Shown: positions 26,301 to 33,697 of the stretch, piece by piece
Numbering within the stretch: position 1 is the first letter of the stretch
How the letters are laid out: every line of letters begins with the position of its first letter
Origin: Akkermansia muciniphila
GTDB lineage: Bacteria > Verrucomicrobiota > Verrucomicrobiia > Verrucomicrobiales > Akkermansiaceae
Length of the DNA: 64,000 nucleotides
Reading direction: 5' to 3'
Assembly (NCBI GenBank): GCA_945874895.1
Contig: CAMCIC010000006.1
Location: 1-64,000, forward strand
Translations under genes and position numbers: made by a program
Notes under the pieces: generated by a model
What the model was told of the DNA's origin: nothing
What the model saw: the letters and a program-made list of their open reading frames with translations, nothing else
The model's database searches: none

Positions 26301-29032
26301 TGGCCCTCCCCGCCGTGACAAGAGCCATTCACGGTCAAACCCTCGCCGAAGCAACCCTCGCCAATGGAATCACCAGCGTTTCGGGCACCTTCACCTTCAC
26401 CTCGACCGCTCCCGTTTCCGCAGGCACCACGAGGCAAACGGTCACCTTCACACCGGACGACACAACGAACTACAATGCCCTCACTGCTGAGTTGGATGTC
26501 ACTGTCGCCCCAGCCACGCCAAGCATCCTCACCAGTCCGACTGCTATGCCCATCGCCGCAGGTCAAACGCTCAGCTCATCTACGCTCAACGGTGGCGAGG
26601 CCTCGGTCGAAGGCGCTTTCACTTGGGAAAATTCCCATACCGTTCCCGATACCGGCACGACCACACAAAACTTTGTTTTCATACCGAACGACACGACAAA
26701 TTACACCTCCACCACCGGCACGGTAAGTGTCACGGTCAACAAGGCCACACCCACCGTGACGAGCCCGCCCATCGCATCCGCCATCACCTATGGCCAATCG
26801 CTCACCGACTCGACGCTCGACGGCGGCATCGCATCGGTGGCAGGCACATTCGCTTGGACCAATCCCGCCACTGAACCAGACGCTGGCACTGCGACGCATG
26901 CATTCACCTTTACGCCGGATGACACGACAAACTACCAAGCCGCCGCGGGCACGGTGAGCGTCACGGTGCACAAAGCCTTAGCTAGCATCACCCTCGGCAA
27001 CCTCAACGCCAGCTACGACGGAACAGCCAAGTCCGCATCGGTTAGCACGACCCCAGAAGGACTTATGACAATACTCACCTACAACGGAGAAAGCACGGCT
27101 CCGAGTGACGTAGGCGCCTATGAAGTGGTAGCCACCATTGACGATGCCAATTTCACCGGCACAAAGAGCGAACTTTTGACCATCGCTCAGACGCGCCTGT
27201 TCGGAATCGGTGGTGATCCGCTCGGCCAGACGACATCCTCCGTCATGACACTGGCAGGTATGCCTAGTATGCAAGGAATCGCCTGTGATGGAACGCGGAT
27301 CTTTGTCAACTCGTCGGCGTCGGAAATACGCGTTTACGATTTGAATGGCGCATGGATTGAGAGCCATGCCGTTGAGAATCTTCCCCCCTTGGGAAACAAT
27401 CAGATGGCATTTGCCGGTGGATATCTCTATGCGCGGAATGACGATTCACTCTACCGGATTTCGACGACGGATTGGTCGAGCACATTGGTCGCGGTCGATA
27501 GTTCCCATCCAATGCTCACCTGTGCTTGGTGGATGTACGGCAGCCTTTTTGACACACCAGACGGCAAGCTCGGTGTGATGGGGCCAACCGTCGACGGGCA
27601 GTTCACCGTCAGGCTCTACCAGCTATCGAGCGATGGCCTCACACTCTCTTGGGAGAGGGATCAAGTCATCCATGACACTTGGTCCACCGATGAGCACGGC
27701 ATGGCCTGCGACGGGGTTTATTTTTACCGCATGTCGATGTTGGATGGCTGCAAGGTCTACAATTTGGCAACGGGGGAGATTGTGCACGGCGGAGAAGGTT
27801 GGAATCTTTGGTCGGCCGCCGATGGCGGAACGATCGAAAACCCCACCTGGCTCACTCGCAACCATCGCACGGGTCAATTGATCGCAGGCGAATACCAGGC
27901 CGACCACTTGCTTGTCTTCACCCCCGACGACGGCATTAACTTCACTGCGCCACAGAGTATGATTTACGATGGCAGCGGCAAGGTCTTCTCCGCCTCTTCG
28001 ACCGTGCCATGCACATTCGCCTATACCTACACGGGAATCGGCATCACTTCCTACGGCCCCACCACCGAGGCCCCGAAGAATGCCGGAAACTACGTTGTCA
28101 CGGCCAGCTCGACAGATTCCAGCCTCGAGGGATCAAGCAGCCTGCCCTTCATCATCGTGCCGAAGAACCTAACGGTCACGTCGGACGCTAAGACGAAACT
28201 TTATGGAGCTGTGGATCCAGTGCTCACCTATCAAAGCTCCGGATTGGTGGGAGAAGACGAGATCTCAGGAAGCTTGAATCGAGCCCCCGGTGAAAACGCC
28301 GGATCCTACTCCATCCTTCAGGGCTCCATCACGGCGGGTGCAAATTATGCGATCAGCTACATCGGCTCCGATCTCATCATTGAAAAAGTGCCGATCACTC
28401 CCACAAATTTCCTCGCGGCACAAACGACCAATCTTACCATCGATCTCAGCTGGACGCCCGACGGCACGCAAAACTCCGTCTGCACCGGTTTCCTCATTTC
28501 GCACAAACCGAGCGCGTCTGAGACATGGACGGAAAATGCCGTCGATGCCGATGCCTCGAGCTACAGTGTGAGTGGTCTTTTGCCCGGCACGTTGTATCAC
28601 TTCCGCATCGCCGCAATGAACGGCACCGATCGCTCAAGTGAAGTGGCTACGACTCTCACCACATGGACAAGTCATGAGGAATGGCGGTTCAGCAACTTTG
28701 GCACGATTGCAAATTCCGGCAATGCCGCCGACAACGCCAATCCGAGCAATGATGGAATGCCAAACCTCATGAAGTATGCTCTCGGAATGAGCGCGAACGC
28801 GCCAAACGATCAATCTCCATGGAACACTCAGGTGAATGCCAATGGCCGCCTTGCCATGACCTTCATGCGTGCGCGTGGCGATTTGACATACACCGTAGAA
28901 GGCTCGGATGATTTGATCACATGGAGTAGTATCGCTACGAATCCCGGAGCGGTTGGGGAAACGGTGACTGTCGTTGATACCGCCGCCGCAGGCTCTCGCA
29001 AACGCTTCATCCGTCTCAAAGTCTCTCGTTGA
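17363..29032 (+). CDS. Giant DUF4347 - RCC1/MBG repeat surface protein
   Basis: This is a 3889-residue exported protein. A signal-anchor-like stretch (about 23-43, WNRFALLLLWILIGLQAVG) precedes a DUF4347 domain (about 55-215; VLRVISHGSDGKLWFG, ILLYGCRVAE). Then come Ig/cadherin-like repeats (about 330-790). Three RCC1 blocks lie at about 997-1543, 2039-2303 and 2565-2826, each placed inside an MBG/YDG domain. Many further MBG and bacterial Ig-like repeats separate them. Near the C-terminus are a six- or seven-strand propeller-like stretch (about 3280-3510), an MBG_2-type domain (about 3602-3675), an FN3 domain (about 3676-3765; LSWTPDGTQ) and the shared C-terminal module ending RKRFIRLKVSR. 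The protein is probably an adhesin or matrix protein rather than an enzyme. Confidence 0.85.
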   Translation: MRTSPPLGRSAKFSIHAHRWFVWNRFALLLLWILIGLQAVGMHQSIAEEMTAKEPSASVVLIESQLVTCIPRGELVGSQIIVIDGKRDVMEQITAALHGLTDIDVLRVISHGSDGKLWFGKQAFDATTLHAHSPQVAAWSKSLSADAQILLYGCRVAETDQGRSFVNQLATSMHARVAASTDVTGMGGDTNLEFEVGRLSDRILASAASYERADVSLQGDFGDEIDAIASIHWNDIETWNSQITSWTNNQNGTATVTMAFDLRGEFYVGHDNWSTNGYVYMYRNNIQVASKYINVPRNSSSFTRVTFTATFPLSIGNNRISVSPREGTPTIWSDRTTHNLPIEAPYFYGAPAAARAHTVAVGSGFSYYYYVAGTDPKTFTATGLPDGLTMSTGGVVSGYPRSGSAGVYQVNIRASNGFGTCNLPVTFTITNQAPDFASTSAATISGGVENTPLTISYATLAAAVGATDPNNTIIAITNGWAIDPISFRIESLLGGTLTKNGTPITAGTTSIAAGENLVWTPPASVNGVRDAFTIKAYDGALYSAATKTVKVSVGAVNDAPTLTSFSGPVTAGTEDSSIPITFADLVAKGNEADIDSAVTGFVVKEVTTGSLKIGTSEGSATPWNASTNKVITASLMGYWTPDPNANGPQSACKVVARDDAPLESATPVQAVVSVTPSTDAPTLTAVDIISGQTEGEPMEISYTSIATAADEADVDGDAISFRIEAVSSGILQKWTSSAWAAVVPGITLVAAGEKLRWTPAIGTTGLQNAFTIKAWDGQFASATAVQMKIDASRWTIVPWTSAATSGLDLRYRYTHAYSFGSSNSFSLGGISFTGIAGGNPSVEGKLSTTNFGSFTINDDNNLSDASRSLANDFVYGGSAVQTVTLRGLIPGARYVLSLFSVGADSTSRDFTFQGAMGQVAVNQNEFGNNNGIRIDYKYLADSSGSATITINPASGSFNLYGIANRESSPSATLYPPSSLTYDGSPKNFQSGIAPRNEPFVSAGVLHSVVLKSDGTVSAFGTNDAGQTNVPTGLNNVVAVSAGGYHTLALKSDGIVVAWGSNHQGQSTIPAGLSGVVAISAGKVHNLALKSNGTVVAWGSNSGGQTTVPAGLTGVVAISAGASHSMALKSDGTVVAWGVGFYNYATPPANLTDVVAISAGEWHSLALKSDGTVVAWGNNGSFQSEVPSGLKGVVAISAGASHSVAVKSDGTVVAWGDRDNYGLINIPAGLAEVVAIDAGPEHTIALKADGTLVSFGWFRYGQKYLPTALGALTGISTGNDHTLAVKPDGTVLAWGQNTYGQTSVPNGLSGVVAVQAGDALSVALKSDKTVVAWGGYSSSMPAGLTGVDKIAASAKHVLALKVDGTVVAWGYNTHGQCNVPAGLANVRNIAAGEFGSLALKADGTVVFWGNQMSGLSYLPQGLSGVTAISAGTNFGLALKSDGSVVAWGKPTQTYWDPPAGLSGVVAIEAGDGHALAMKSDGSVVAWGGNDRGETTVPATVNGTGVIALAAGWRNSIALKSDGTIVAWGDNSRGKNSPPASAQFPSVGLAGRSYSFNAAYTYSYEGRGATTYAASSTAPTNAGDYTVTAVGNGASITQNFTIQKVTPTLSYLNRLNSVPYGTALNSNHVDSTSCYWWNQGTYTTIPGSKVYSPAIGAILPVGSHPLSVTFLPTDSVNFNPAVAYAAGTLTVTKTTNVSENIVLPSLTDLTFNGLAKTHTATATGVAGFTYTYTGRAGTSYGPSSTAPTYAGSYTITATVNDVNYTGAKSLDFAIAKATPTITTNPTAAAITYGQSLASSALTGGAASVRGTFSFATPGTTPSVGSTSHTVIFTPADTLNYNTTSGSASVTVNAATLNSASIAFTPPASLIYSGSAKTFTATAPGISTDFAYIYSGISGTNYGPTTTAPTNAGNYAVTATVTSANYTGSATQTFTIAKITPAITWATPASIAYYTALSATQLNATANAAGSFTYTPNTGAVLGVGAHALQAVFTPTDTTNYATVTASVPLQVTSPQLPIALRAAPNLTYDGTAKPYTVSQSAYLSAGAEHALVLKADGTVVAWGRNTAGQTTVPSGLTDVVQVAAGSAFSAAVKANGRVVAWGSYILNDFITNLNQVTNAIAAAAGNAFIAVLRADGTVTSFGMPWSTKTLTIPAGLSGVAAIAAGEDHVLALKADGTVVAWGKNTYGQTTVPAGLSNVVAVAASATGDHSLALKADGTVVAWGKNSEGQCNIPAGLSGVVAITAGYWNSYALKADGTVVGWGYAYSNVVPSNVTGVAALAAGNQHAFAIKTDGTVAAWGRIQNDSRTDPIDAAPFVPSPLSGVGNFSFSYSYVGRAGTTYPASSSAPTNAGNYTLTVSSTLPNYSYGKTVDFTIAKATPTITTLPQASIITEGQALSASTLKDGAASLPGTFAFSTPSFVPSVGTTTQSITFTPTDSTNYASVTATVTVRSQGANAAIPNILSPPTAAPIAFGQRLQDSVLSGGAATVPGTFVFSSALTVPNPGTASQSVTFIPTDIVSYAAVTFFVPLTVTDGIVSPLNISLIPPTSLAYDGTPKGYRTARGSLLSCRNFNMLFVKSDGTVGAYPSITMPAGLTSVVAVAAGVGSYRALKSDGTVVEWGNPWTGAMPAGLNGVVAITSGDEHSLALKSNGTVVAWGSNTSGQRNVPADLSNVVAIAASSNASFALKSNGTVVAWGSNSYGQCDVPAGLSGVIAISAGSQGTVAALKSDGTVVCWGRNDSEQATVPTGLTNVVAVAVGDLHTVALKSDGTVVAWGKDTTLGFFKANLVPYNLTDVVAISAGSNKTLALKSDGSVVWWGAAANSEVYYANGQSYVIYAITPILAAESAGFAFSSTYTGRDGTTYAASVTPPTEPGDYTVTVTGTDPDFAATKTIDFTITKGRPTILSIPYRSGITYGESLASYPLLGGTASVPGTFAFENPGTIPHAGESLHNLVFTPTDTEHYQPVTVSMKVKVDKANPLLVALPAVTRAIHGQTLAEATLANGITSVSGTFTFTSTAPVSAGTTRQTVTFTPDDTTNYNALTAELDVTVAPATPSILTSPTAMPIAAGQTLSSSTLNGGEASVEGAFTWENSHTVPDTGTTTQNFVFIPNDTTNYTSTTGTVSVTVNKATPTVTSPPIASAITYGQSLTDSTLDGGIASVAGTFAWTNPATEPDAGTATHAFTFTPDDTTNYQAAAGTVSVTVHKALASITLGNLNASYDGTAKSASVSTTPEGLMTILTYNGESTAPSDVGAYEVVATIDDANFTGTKSELLTIAQTRLFGIGGDPLGQTTSSVMTLAGMPSMQGIACDGTRIFVNSSASEIRVYDLNGAWIESHAVENLPPLGNNQMAFAGGYLYARNDDSLYRISTTDWSSTLVAVDSSHPMLTCAWWMYGSLFDTPDGKLGVMGPTVDGQFTVRLYQLSSDGLTLSWERDQVIHDTWSTDEHGMACDGVYFYRMSMLDGCKVYNLATGEIVHGGEGWNLWSAADGGTIENPTWLTRNHRTGQLIAGEYQADHLLVFTPDDGINFTAPQSMIYDGSGKVFSASSTVPCTFAYTYTGIGITSYGPTTEAPKNAGNYVVTASSTDSSLEGSSSLPFIIVPKNLTVTSDAKTKLYGAVDPVLTYQSSGLVGEDEISGSLNRAPGENAGSYSILQGSITAGANYAISYIGSDLIIEKVPITPTNFLAAQTTNLTIDLSWTPDGTQNSVCTGFLISHKPSASETWTENAVDADASSYSVSGLLPGTLYHFRIAAMNGTDRSSEVATTLTTWTSHEEWRFSNFGTIANSGNAADNANPSNDGMPNLMKYALGMSANAPNDQSPWNTQVNANGRLAMTFMRARGDLTYTVEGSDDLITWSSIATNPGAVGETVTVVDTAAAGSRKRFIRLKVSR
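20351..21990 (+). repeat. RCC1 block 1: 14 repeats (two seven-bladed propellers)
   Basis: Fourteen copies of an approximately 38-residue repeat can be counted by the motif LKSDGTVVAWG and its variants, from SVVLKSDGTVSAFG to IALKSDGTIVAWG. Fourteen equals two complete seven-bladed RCC1 propellers. The block is preceded by the opening strand of an MBG domain (LTYDGSPKNF) and followed by the rest of that domain (YSYEGRGATTYAASSTAPTN). Confidence 0.8.
23477..24270 (+). repeat. RCC1 block 2: seven repeats
   Basis: Seven RCC1 repeats run from ALVLKADGTVVAWG to FAIKTDGTVAAWG. The flanks are again the two halves of one MBG domain: LTYDGTAKPYTV before, and YSYVGRAGTTYPASSSAPTN after. Confidence 0.8.
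25057..25840 (+). repeat. RCC1 block 3: seven repeats
   Basis: Seven RCC1 repeats run from LFVKSDGTVGAY to LALKSDGSVVWWG. The flanking MBG halves are LAYDGTPKGYRT and STYTGRDGTTYAASVTPPTE. Confidence 0.8.
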
Positions 29033-29152
29033 TTCTATTGGGAGGAGAAATCGATCTTCTCACGAAATACTTCCAGCACAGAACAATGCATTTCCTGAGC
29101 AGACGCATAGAATTGTTTGCTGAAATCGACCAAATCCTCTACATAGATCTCT

Positions 29153-30235
29153 GTGAAAGCAACGTCATCCCATTACGCCTTGATACTAGCCGGTGGTTCC
29201 GGTACTCGCTTTTGGCCACTCAGCCGTGATCATAAACCGAAACAGTTGCTCGATCTTTTCGGCACGGGAACACTGTTGGCACAAACCATCGCTCGTCTCG
29301 ATGGGTTGGTGCCTAACGAAAATATTCTCATTCTTACCAATCAGAAACAGGTTGAGGCCGTCCGCGAAGTGGCGCCCCAAATCCCCGCAGCCAATATCAT
29401 CGCAGAGCCCGCTAAACGCGATACTGCGCCTGCGGTGGCCCTCGGGATCGGCCTGATCGCTGCCCGCGATCCCGAGGCCATCATGATGGTTCTTCCTTCT
29501 GATCAGCTCATCACCCATACGGAAGCCTATCAATCCGTGATGCGCGATGCGATGACCATCGCCGGCAAATGCGACGGACTCATCACCGTGGGAATCAAGC
29601 CCACCTGGCCGTGTCCTTCCTACGGCTACATTGAGCGTGGTGAGCGGGCCAGTATCAGCGGACTCGATTGCGAAAATATGCCCTACGAGGTCAAGCGTTT
29701 CCGCGAGAAACCCAGCGCCGATCTTGCCGAGCAATTTCTCGCGCAGGGAGGATTCAGTTGGAATGCGGGGATGTTCGTTTGGTCGATCCCTGCGGTCATC
29801 GGCGAGCTTACGAGGCAGACGCCGCAACTCGCGCACTTCATCAGCGAATTGAGACAATCGTCTGATCCAGCTGCGACCATCGAAACTCAATTTCCTGCAC
29901 TGACTCCCATTTCCATCGATTACGCCCTGATGGAAAAAGCCAAACGAGTGCTCAATCTGGAGGCGACCTTCGACTGGGATGACGTGGGATCTTGGATTTC
30001 GATCGCCAAGTATCTGCCCATCCTCGGCAACAACAATGCCAGCAATACGACCTTGGCGGAAATCGACTCGGAAAACAACATCGTGTTCAACGCGCGGAAG
30101 GACAGTCAGATTGCGTTACTGGGTGTAGATGATTTGATCGTTGTGCAAACGGAAGACGCACTCTTGATTGCGAATCGGCATCAGGCGGACGCGATCAAGA
30201 AGCTTTCGCCACTGCTGCCGGAACGTTTGCTCTGA
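29153..30235 (+). CDS. manC: Mannose-1-phosphate guanylyltransferase
   Basis: The enzyme makes GDP-mannose from mannose-1-phosphate and GTP for polysaccharide or glycoprotein synthesis. The 360-residue protein, the usual length for the one-domain form without isomerase, has the nucleotide-binding signature LILAGGSGTRFWPLSR (about 10-25). It also has VLPSDQLI, the sugar-binding segment FREKPSADLAEQFL with FSWNAGMFVW, and FDWDDVGSW. The start is GTG 29153, with no ATG nearby. The TGA stop overlaps the ATG of ruvX (TGATG), indicating translational coupling in an operon with ruvX, thyA and folA. The 120 bases upstream show no strong promoter. Confidence 0.9.
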   Translation: MKATSSHYALILAGGSGTRFWPLSRDHKPKQLLDLFGTGTLLAQTIARLDGLVPNENILILTNQKQVEAVREVAPQIPAANIIAEPAKRDTAPAVALGIGLIAARDPEAIMMVLPSDQLITHTEAYQSVMRDAMTIAGKCDGLITVGIKPTWPCPSYGYIERGERASISGLDCENMPYEVKRFREKPSADLAEQFLAQGGFSWNAGMFVWSIPAVIGELTRQTPQLAHFISELRQSSDPAATIETQFPALTPISIDYALMEKAKRVLNLEATFDWDDVGSWISIAKYLPILGNNNASNTTLAEIDSENNIVFNARKDSQIALLGVDDLIVVQTEDALLIANRHQADAIKKLSPLLPERLL

Positions 30236-30672
30236 TGTCGATGCCTGATTTTCCGCATCCGGCTCTAGGGATTGATTATGGCGACGCCCGCATTGGCATC
30301 GCCGCCACGGATCCGGTGGGCATCATGGCGCACCCGGTGGAAACGATTCATCGCCAGAAGCAGGATGCTCATGCCCGCATTGCGCAGATCATCGCCGAGC
30401 GCCGCATCAAGACCTTAGTGGTGGGACTGCCCTGTCATCTCGATGGACGGGAAGGGGAGTCCGCGCAAAAAGCCCGCCTTTTCATCGAGCCATTGTCTCG
30501 GCTTCATCCGCAGATTCCTGTGGTGTGGATCGATGAAGCGTTTTCCACGGTGGCGGCGGCCGCCAAACTGCATGAAGCAGGCAAAAATGCCAAACGCCAG
30601 AAAGCTCTGATCGATCAGGCGGCAGCCGTGGAAATTCTCCATGATTGGATGGAGCGTCATCCTTCTTCTTGA
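30235..30672 (+). CDS. ruvX: Putative pre-16S rRNA nuclease / Holliday junction resolvase homologue RuvX (YqgF)
   Basis: The 145-residue protein has an RNase H-like fold. It has [13 protein letters not shown] with the first catalytic Asp (D14), [28 protein letters not shown] with the conserved DE-x-x-ST, and the terminal [11 protein letters not shown]. YqgF family members process the 5' end of 16S rRNA and were first described as resolvase-like. It is coupled to the guanylyltransferase upstream by overlapping stop and start codons, and thyA follows after 32 bases. Confidence 0.93.
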   Translation: MSMPDFPHPALGIDYGDARIGIAATDPVGIMAHPVETIHRQKQDAHARIAQIIAERRIKTLVVGLPCHLDGREGESAQKARLFIEPLSRLHPQIPVVWIDEAFSTVAAAAKLHEAGKNAKRQKALIDQAAAVEILHDWMERHPSS

Positions 30673-30704
30673 ACTGCGGCGAAATTCCTTGCAAGCTCGT
30701 CTCC

Positions 30705-31517
30705 ATGCAAACTTATCAGCAATTGTTGCGCGATGTGTTAGAGAATGGTGAGGAGCACTCCGATCGCACCGGCACGGGCACTCTGGCCGTGTTTGGGCGT
30801 CAGGTTCGCTATGATTTGCGACAAGGATTCCCTTGTGTGACTACGAAGAAGTTGCACCTCCGCTCCATCATTCACGAGCTTTTATGGTTTCTTCAGGGCA
30901 GCACCAACATCGCTTACCTCAAGGAAAACGGCGTCACAATTTGGGACGAATGGGCCGATGAGCAAGGTGAGCTCGGCCCCGTCTACGGCAAGCAATGGCG
31001 CTCTTGGCAGTGTCCTGACGGTCGAGTCGTGGATCAGATTGAACAACTCATCAGCCATTTGCAGCACAAGCCTGACTCGCGGCGGCACATCGTCTCGGCA
31101 TGGAATGTGGCGGATGTTGACTGCATGGCTCTCCCGCCTTGCCATTGCCTGTTTCAGTTTTTCGTCCATGCGCCGAATGCTGATGGCGTGCGCGGCTTAT
31201 CTTGTCAGCTCTACCAGCGCAGTGCGGATCTTTTCTTGGGTGTGCCTTTCAATATCGCATCCTATGCTTTGTTGACCATGATGGTCGCGCAGGTTTGCGG
31301 ATACGAGGCGCGCGATTTTGTCCACAGCTTTGGCGACCTGCATCTCTATCAAAATCACATTGAGCAGACCAAGCAGCAGCTCGCTCGTGAGCCGAGGACC
31401 TTGCCTCAAATGTGGATCGATCCCGCTGTCAAAGCCATCCAAGACTTCCGTTACGAACATTTCCGTCTGGATCATTATGATCCTCATCCCGCCATCAAGG
31501 CTCCGATTTCTGTCTGA
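30705..31517 (+). CDS. thyA: Thymidylate synthase
   Basis: ThyA methylates dUMP to dTMP using methylenetetrahydrofolate. The 270-residue protein starts [23 protein letters not shown] 30705 was chosen over an upstream in-frame ATG at 30645, which lies inside ruvX. It has the folate/dUMP motif [11 protein letters not shown], the catalytic cysteine in [13 protein letters not shown] at residue 146 (the same number as in E. coli), and [20 protein letters not shown]. folA begins two bases after its stop codon, the classic thyA-folA arrangement for recycling dihydrofolate. Confidence 0.97.
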   Translation: MQTYQQLLRDVLENGEEHSDRTGTGTLAVFGRQVRYDLRQGFPCVTTKKLHLRSIIHELLWFLQGSTNIAYLKENGVTIWDEWADEQGELGPVYGKQWRSWQCPDGRVVDQIEQLISHLQHKPDSRRHIVSAWNVADVDCMALPPCHCLFQFFVHAPNADGVRGLSCQLYQRSADLFLGVPFNIASYALLTMMVAQVCGYEARDFVHSFGDLHLYQNHIEQTKQQLAREPRTLPQMWIDPAVKAIQDFRYEHFRLDHYDPHPAIKAPISV

Positions 31518-31519
31518 TC

Positions 31520-31999
31520 ATGCAATTTCCATTTTCACTCGTTGGCATCGTGGCCATGACACGCGACCGTGTGATCGGCCGTGATGGCACTTTACCGTGG
31601 CATTTGCCAGACGACCTCGCTTTTTTCAAAACGACGACCAGCGGGCATGCGATGGTCATGGGGCGTAAAACCTTCGAGTCGATCGGTCGACCTTTGCCAA
31701 AAAGGCAAAACATCGTTCTGACGAGGGATGAATCGTGGAAACATCCCGGAGTGGATGTGATTCACTCCGTGTCCGATTTGAGGCATGCCATTCGCTGGGA
31801 GGGTGACGTCTTTATCATCGGTGGAGCCGAGATTTATCAGGTGTTTCTTCCTTGTATGGATGCCCTGCTCATCACTCATGTGCACGATGACTTTTCTGGT
31901 GATACGAGGTTTCCAGAATACGAAGCCGAATTTCCACAGTCCAAGGTCGTCTTGTCGCATGACCTGTTCACGGTGAAACGTCACACGCGGCGTGGGTAA
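31520..31999 (+). CDS. folA: Dihydrofolate reductase
   Basis: FolA reduces dihydrofolate, the by-product of ThyA, to tetrahydrofolate with NADPH. The 159-residue protein, the usual length, has IVAMTRDRVIGRDGTLPWHL, with the catalytic Asp of the family (D32) in LPDDLAFFK. It also has VMGRKTFESIGRPLP, the NADPH-binding FIIGGAEIYQ, and THVHDDFSGDTRFPE. Its stop codon overlaps the T-tract (A-tract on this strand) of the convergent SRP RNA gene. Confidence 0.96.
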   Translation: MQFPFSLVGIVAMTRDRVIGRDGTLPWHLPDDLAFFKTTTSGHAMVMGRKTFESIGRPLPKRQNIVLTRDESWKHPGVDVIHSVSDLRHAIRWEGDVFIIGGAEIYQVFLPCMDALLITHVHDDFSGDTRFPEYEAEFPQSKVVLSHDLFTVKRHTRRG

Positions 32000-32003
32000 A
32001 AAA
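31998..32003 (-). terminator. T-tract terminating the SRP RNA
   Basis: Six T residues on the minus strand follow the closing stem of the SRP RNA at 32006-32015, so the RNA's own terminal helix probably acts as the terminator stem. The tract overlaps the stop codon of the convergent folA. Confidence 0.6.
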
Positions 32004-32102
32004 GTGCTGTCAGGGAATCCGTGGCAAATACGGACAAACTGCCGTTGCTTCGATTAAGACCTGGCGGGGTTCGCTTGCCGAACCTCCACAGCCCCTGACA
32101 GC
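32004..32102 (-). ncRNA. ffs: 4.5S-type signal recognition particle RNA
   Basis: Read on the minus strand, the RNA begins GCTGTCAGGGG and ends CCCTGACAGC, so its ends pair in a perfect 10-base stem (32093-32102 with 32006-32015). The interior holds the SRP domain IV signature: CCAGGTC, a short loop, then GAAGCAACGG. This keeps the AGG / AGCA symmetric internal loop that binds Ffh. A run of six T directly follows the 3' end. The length of about 99 fits the small bacterial SRP RNA without an Alu domain. The apical loop reads TTAATC instead of the common GGAA tetraloop. No sharp promoter was seen in the 58 bases between it and aroD, so it may be co-transcribed with aroD. Confidence 0.82.
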
Positions 32103-32160
32103 GGCGAAAGCAAACACTCACCAAGCATGGGAAGCAATCCTTTTTTTACAGATTCCCCCC

Positions 32161-32868
32161 TTACTGTTTTGCTCTTTGAATCGCCGCACGCAATTCTTCT
32201 GCAAGCCACTGACCCGGCGCAGTGGGGGCTTGGCCGATGTAGCCGTAATTGAGACGTGATCCTGCTAGAGCGCATCGCACGCGAGAAAGCGGAGCGAGAG
32301 ACCCCATACCCATGGTAGCAACGGCTCCAGTTGCTGGTTCTCGTTGGAAGTTTTCTAACAAGTCGAGTTCTGAAGCATCGTTCAGCATCGCTGCGAATTT
32401 TGCCACGGTTGCCCCATGAGCATGTGCAAAATTTCGCCACTCACGCCAGCATTCTAGGTCTGGCAGCTTCTCGAAATTGTGACTGGAGGCCACCCACGGA
32501 ATGTTTTTCTCTCGCAACAAGGCGAGGGTGCCGCGCATTTCCTCTGCGGAGGCGATCTCTAGATCCACAGCGGCGGCATCATCGATCACGGCACGAATCA
32601 TCTCCTCCCGATCCGCCGAATCCAGTGGCAGCACGCCACCCTCGGACTGTCTCCGTGCGGTGAACAACAGAGGTAGATTTTTCAAGTGCGACCATGGGGT
32701 CTGCGTGGGTTCCCAACCATCCCGTGCAAGCACATCGAGACGAATTTCCAACATGTCGCACGCGGCAATCGCATGGGCCTCAGTGCATTCACGTAAGTCT
32801 TGCAGACGACCGAAACTGCCCACGACCCATGGAAATGTCGCAGTGCTAATGTTGGATGCTGATTTCAT
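32161..32868 (-). CDS. aroD: Type I 3-dehydroquinate dehydratase
   Basis: The enzyme dehydrates 3-dehydroquinate to 3-dehydroshikimate in the shikimate pathway through a Schiff-base lysine. The 235-residue protein has the substrate motif MLEIRLD (E41, R43), AAVDLEIAS, the general-base histidine in VASSHNFEKLP (H130), the Schiff-base lysine in ATVAKFAAM (K157), and a C-terminal SLAPLSRVRCALAGSRLNYG segment matching the usual G-x-x-S-R end. ATG 32868 was preferred to the in-frame ATG at 32895 because it puts the first strand (FPWVVGSFG) at the normal distance. It is divergent from the pilus locus, and the SRP RNA lies downstream on the same strand. Confidence 0.9.
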   Translation of the reverse strand: MKSASNISTATFPWVVGSFGRLQDLRECTEAHAIAACDMLEIRLDVLARDGWEPTQTPWSHLKNLPLLFTARRQSEGGVLPLDSADREEMIRAVIDDAAAVDLEIASAEEMRGTLALLREKNIPWVASSHNFEKLPDLECWREWRNFAHAHGATVAKFAAMLNDASELDLLENFQREPATGAVATMGMGSLAPLSRVRCALAGSRLNYGYIGQAPTAPGQWLAEELRAAIQRAKQ

Positions 32869-33022
32869 GCGTTCCAAGGCACGGCAAAGACGCACCGATT
32901 GTCAACCACGGAAAAGTTTTTTTTGTGTATTTACCGATGCAAAATATTTTGGGAGCTCCGAGTTTTTGTCTGGTCAAAGCAGGTGTGATTTTCTAGTTGT
33001 GTAAAACTTTCTGACAGAAACC

Positions 33023-33640
33023 ATGAAAATCCAACGTTTAGTAAAATCCCTCCTTGTGTGTGCATCTATGCTGTGCGCTCCTGCCGCCTTTGGACAAGCT
33101 TCCAAGGTCACTGCAGAAAAACCGACCTTTGATGACCTTCCATCCCCGGAATTTCCTGGCGGCAACAAACAGAAAGCTTTCAAGCCCAAAGACTGGTTGG
33201 AAGTGGAAGCCAAGTTCAAAGTCGAACTGAATCCTGAGCCCAAATCCAAGACCGCTGAGGAAATTGTGGTCAAATGGTATGTTGCTGTGAAGAACCCAGA
33301 AAAATCAGGCTACTTTTTCTTGCTCTCCAAGACCATCACACACATCAACGTTCCTTTGAATGAAGACGTGTATTCATCCATCTACCTCAGCCCAGCATCC
33401 GTCACTCGTCTGACTGGTAGCCCGCGCAATGGAAAAAACGCCGTGGAATTCGTTGGCTACGAGATTCTTGTGAATGGTGAGGTCAAGGCTTCTGACACCA
33501 ACAAGGGCCAAGTGGGCTGGTGGAAATCCTCCAGTGAAAAAATCTCCGCCAACGAGAGCGTTCCCCTCTTGACCAAGAGTGAGACTCCCTTCGCTCCGAT
33601 GTGGTGGGATCGCTACGCTGACGAGAAAAAGGAAAAGTAA
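33023..33640 (+). CDS. Amuc_1102-like pilus-locus protein
   Basis: This 205-residue exported protein has a signal peptide (about 1-24, SLLVCASMLCAPAAFGQ) and a single beta-rich domain (DWLEVEAKFKVELNPE, EIVVKWYVAVKNP, HINVPLNEDVYSSIYLSP, WWKSSSEK, MWWDRYADEKKEK). Length, order and position upstream of a PilM gene match Amuc_1102, the first gene of the A. muciniphila type-IV-pilus-like locus. Its biochemical role is not established; a periplasmic or surface partner of the secretin machine is likely. The upstream 127 bases to aroD should hold the operon promoter, but no convincing -35/-10 pair could be fixed. Confidence 0.75.
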   Translation: MKIQRLVKSLLVCASMLCAPAAFGQASKVTAEKPTFDDLPSPEFPGGNKQKAFKPKDWLEVEAKFKVELNPEPKSKTAEEIVVKWYVAVKNPEKSGYFFLLSKTITHINVPLNEDVYSSIYLSPASVTRLTGSPRNGKNAVEFVGYEILVNGEVKASDTNKGQVGWWKSSSEKISANESVPLLTKSETPFAPMWWDRYADEKKEK

Positions 33641-33697
33641 CTCCTGCTTTTCACCTCTGCGCAATTGCCCGTCTAACCCATTTTTTCCCACATCATT

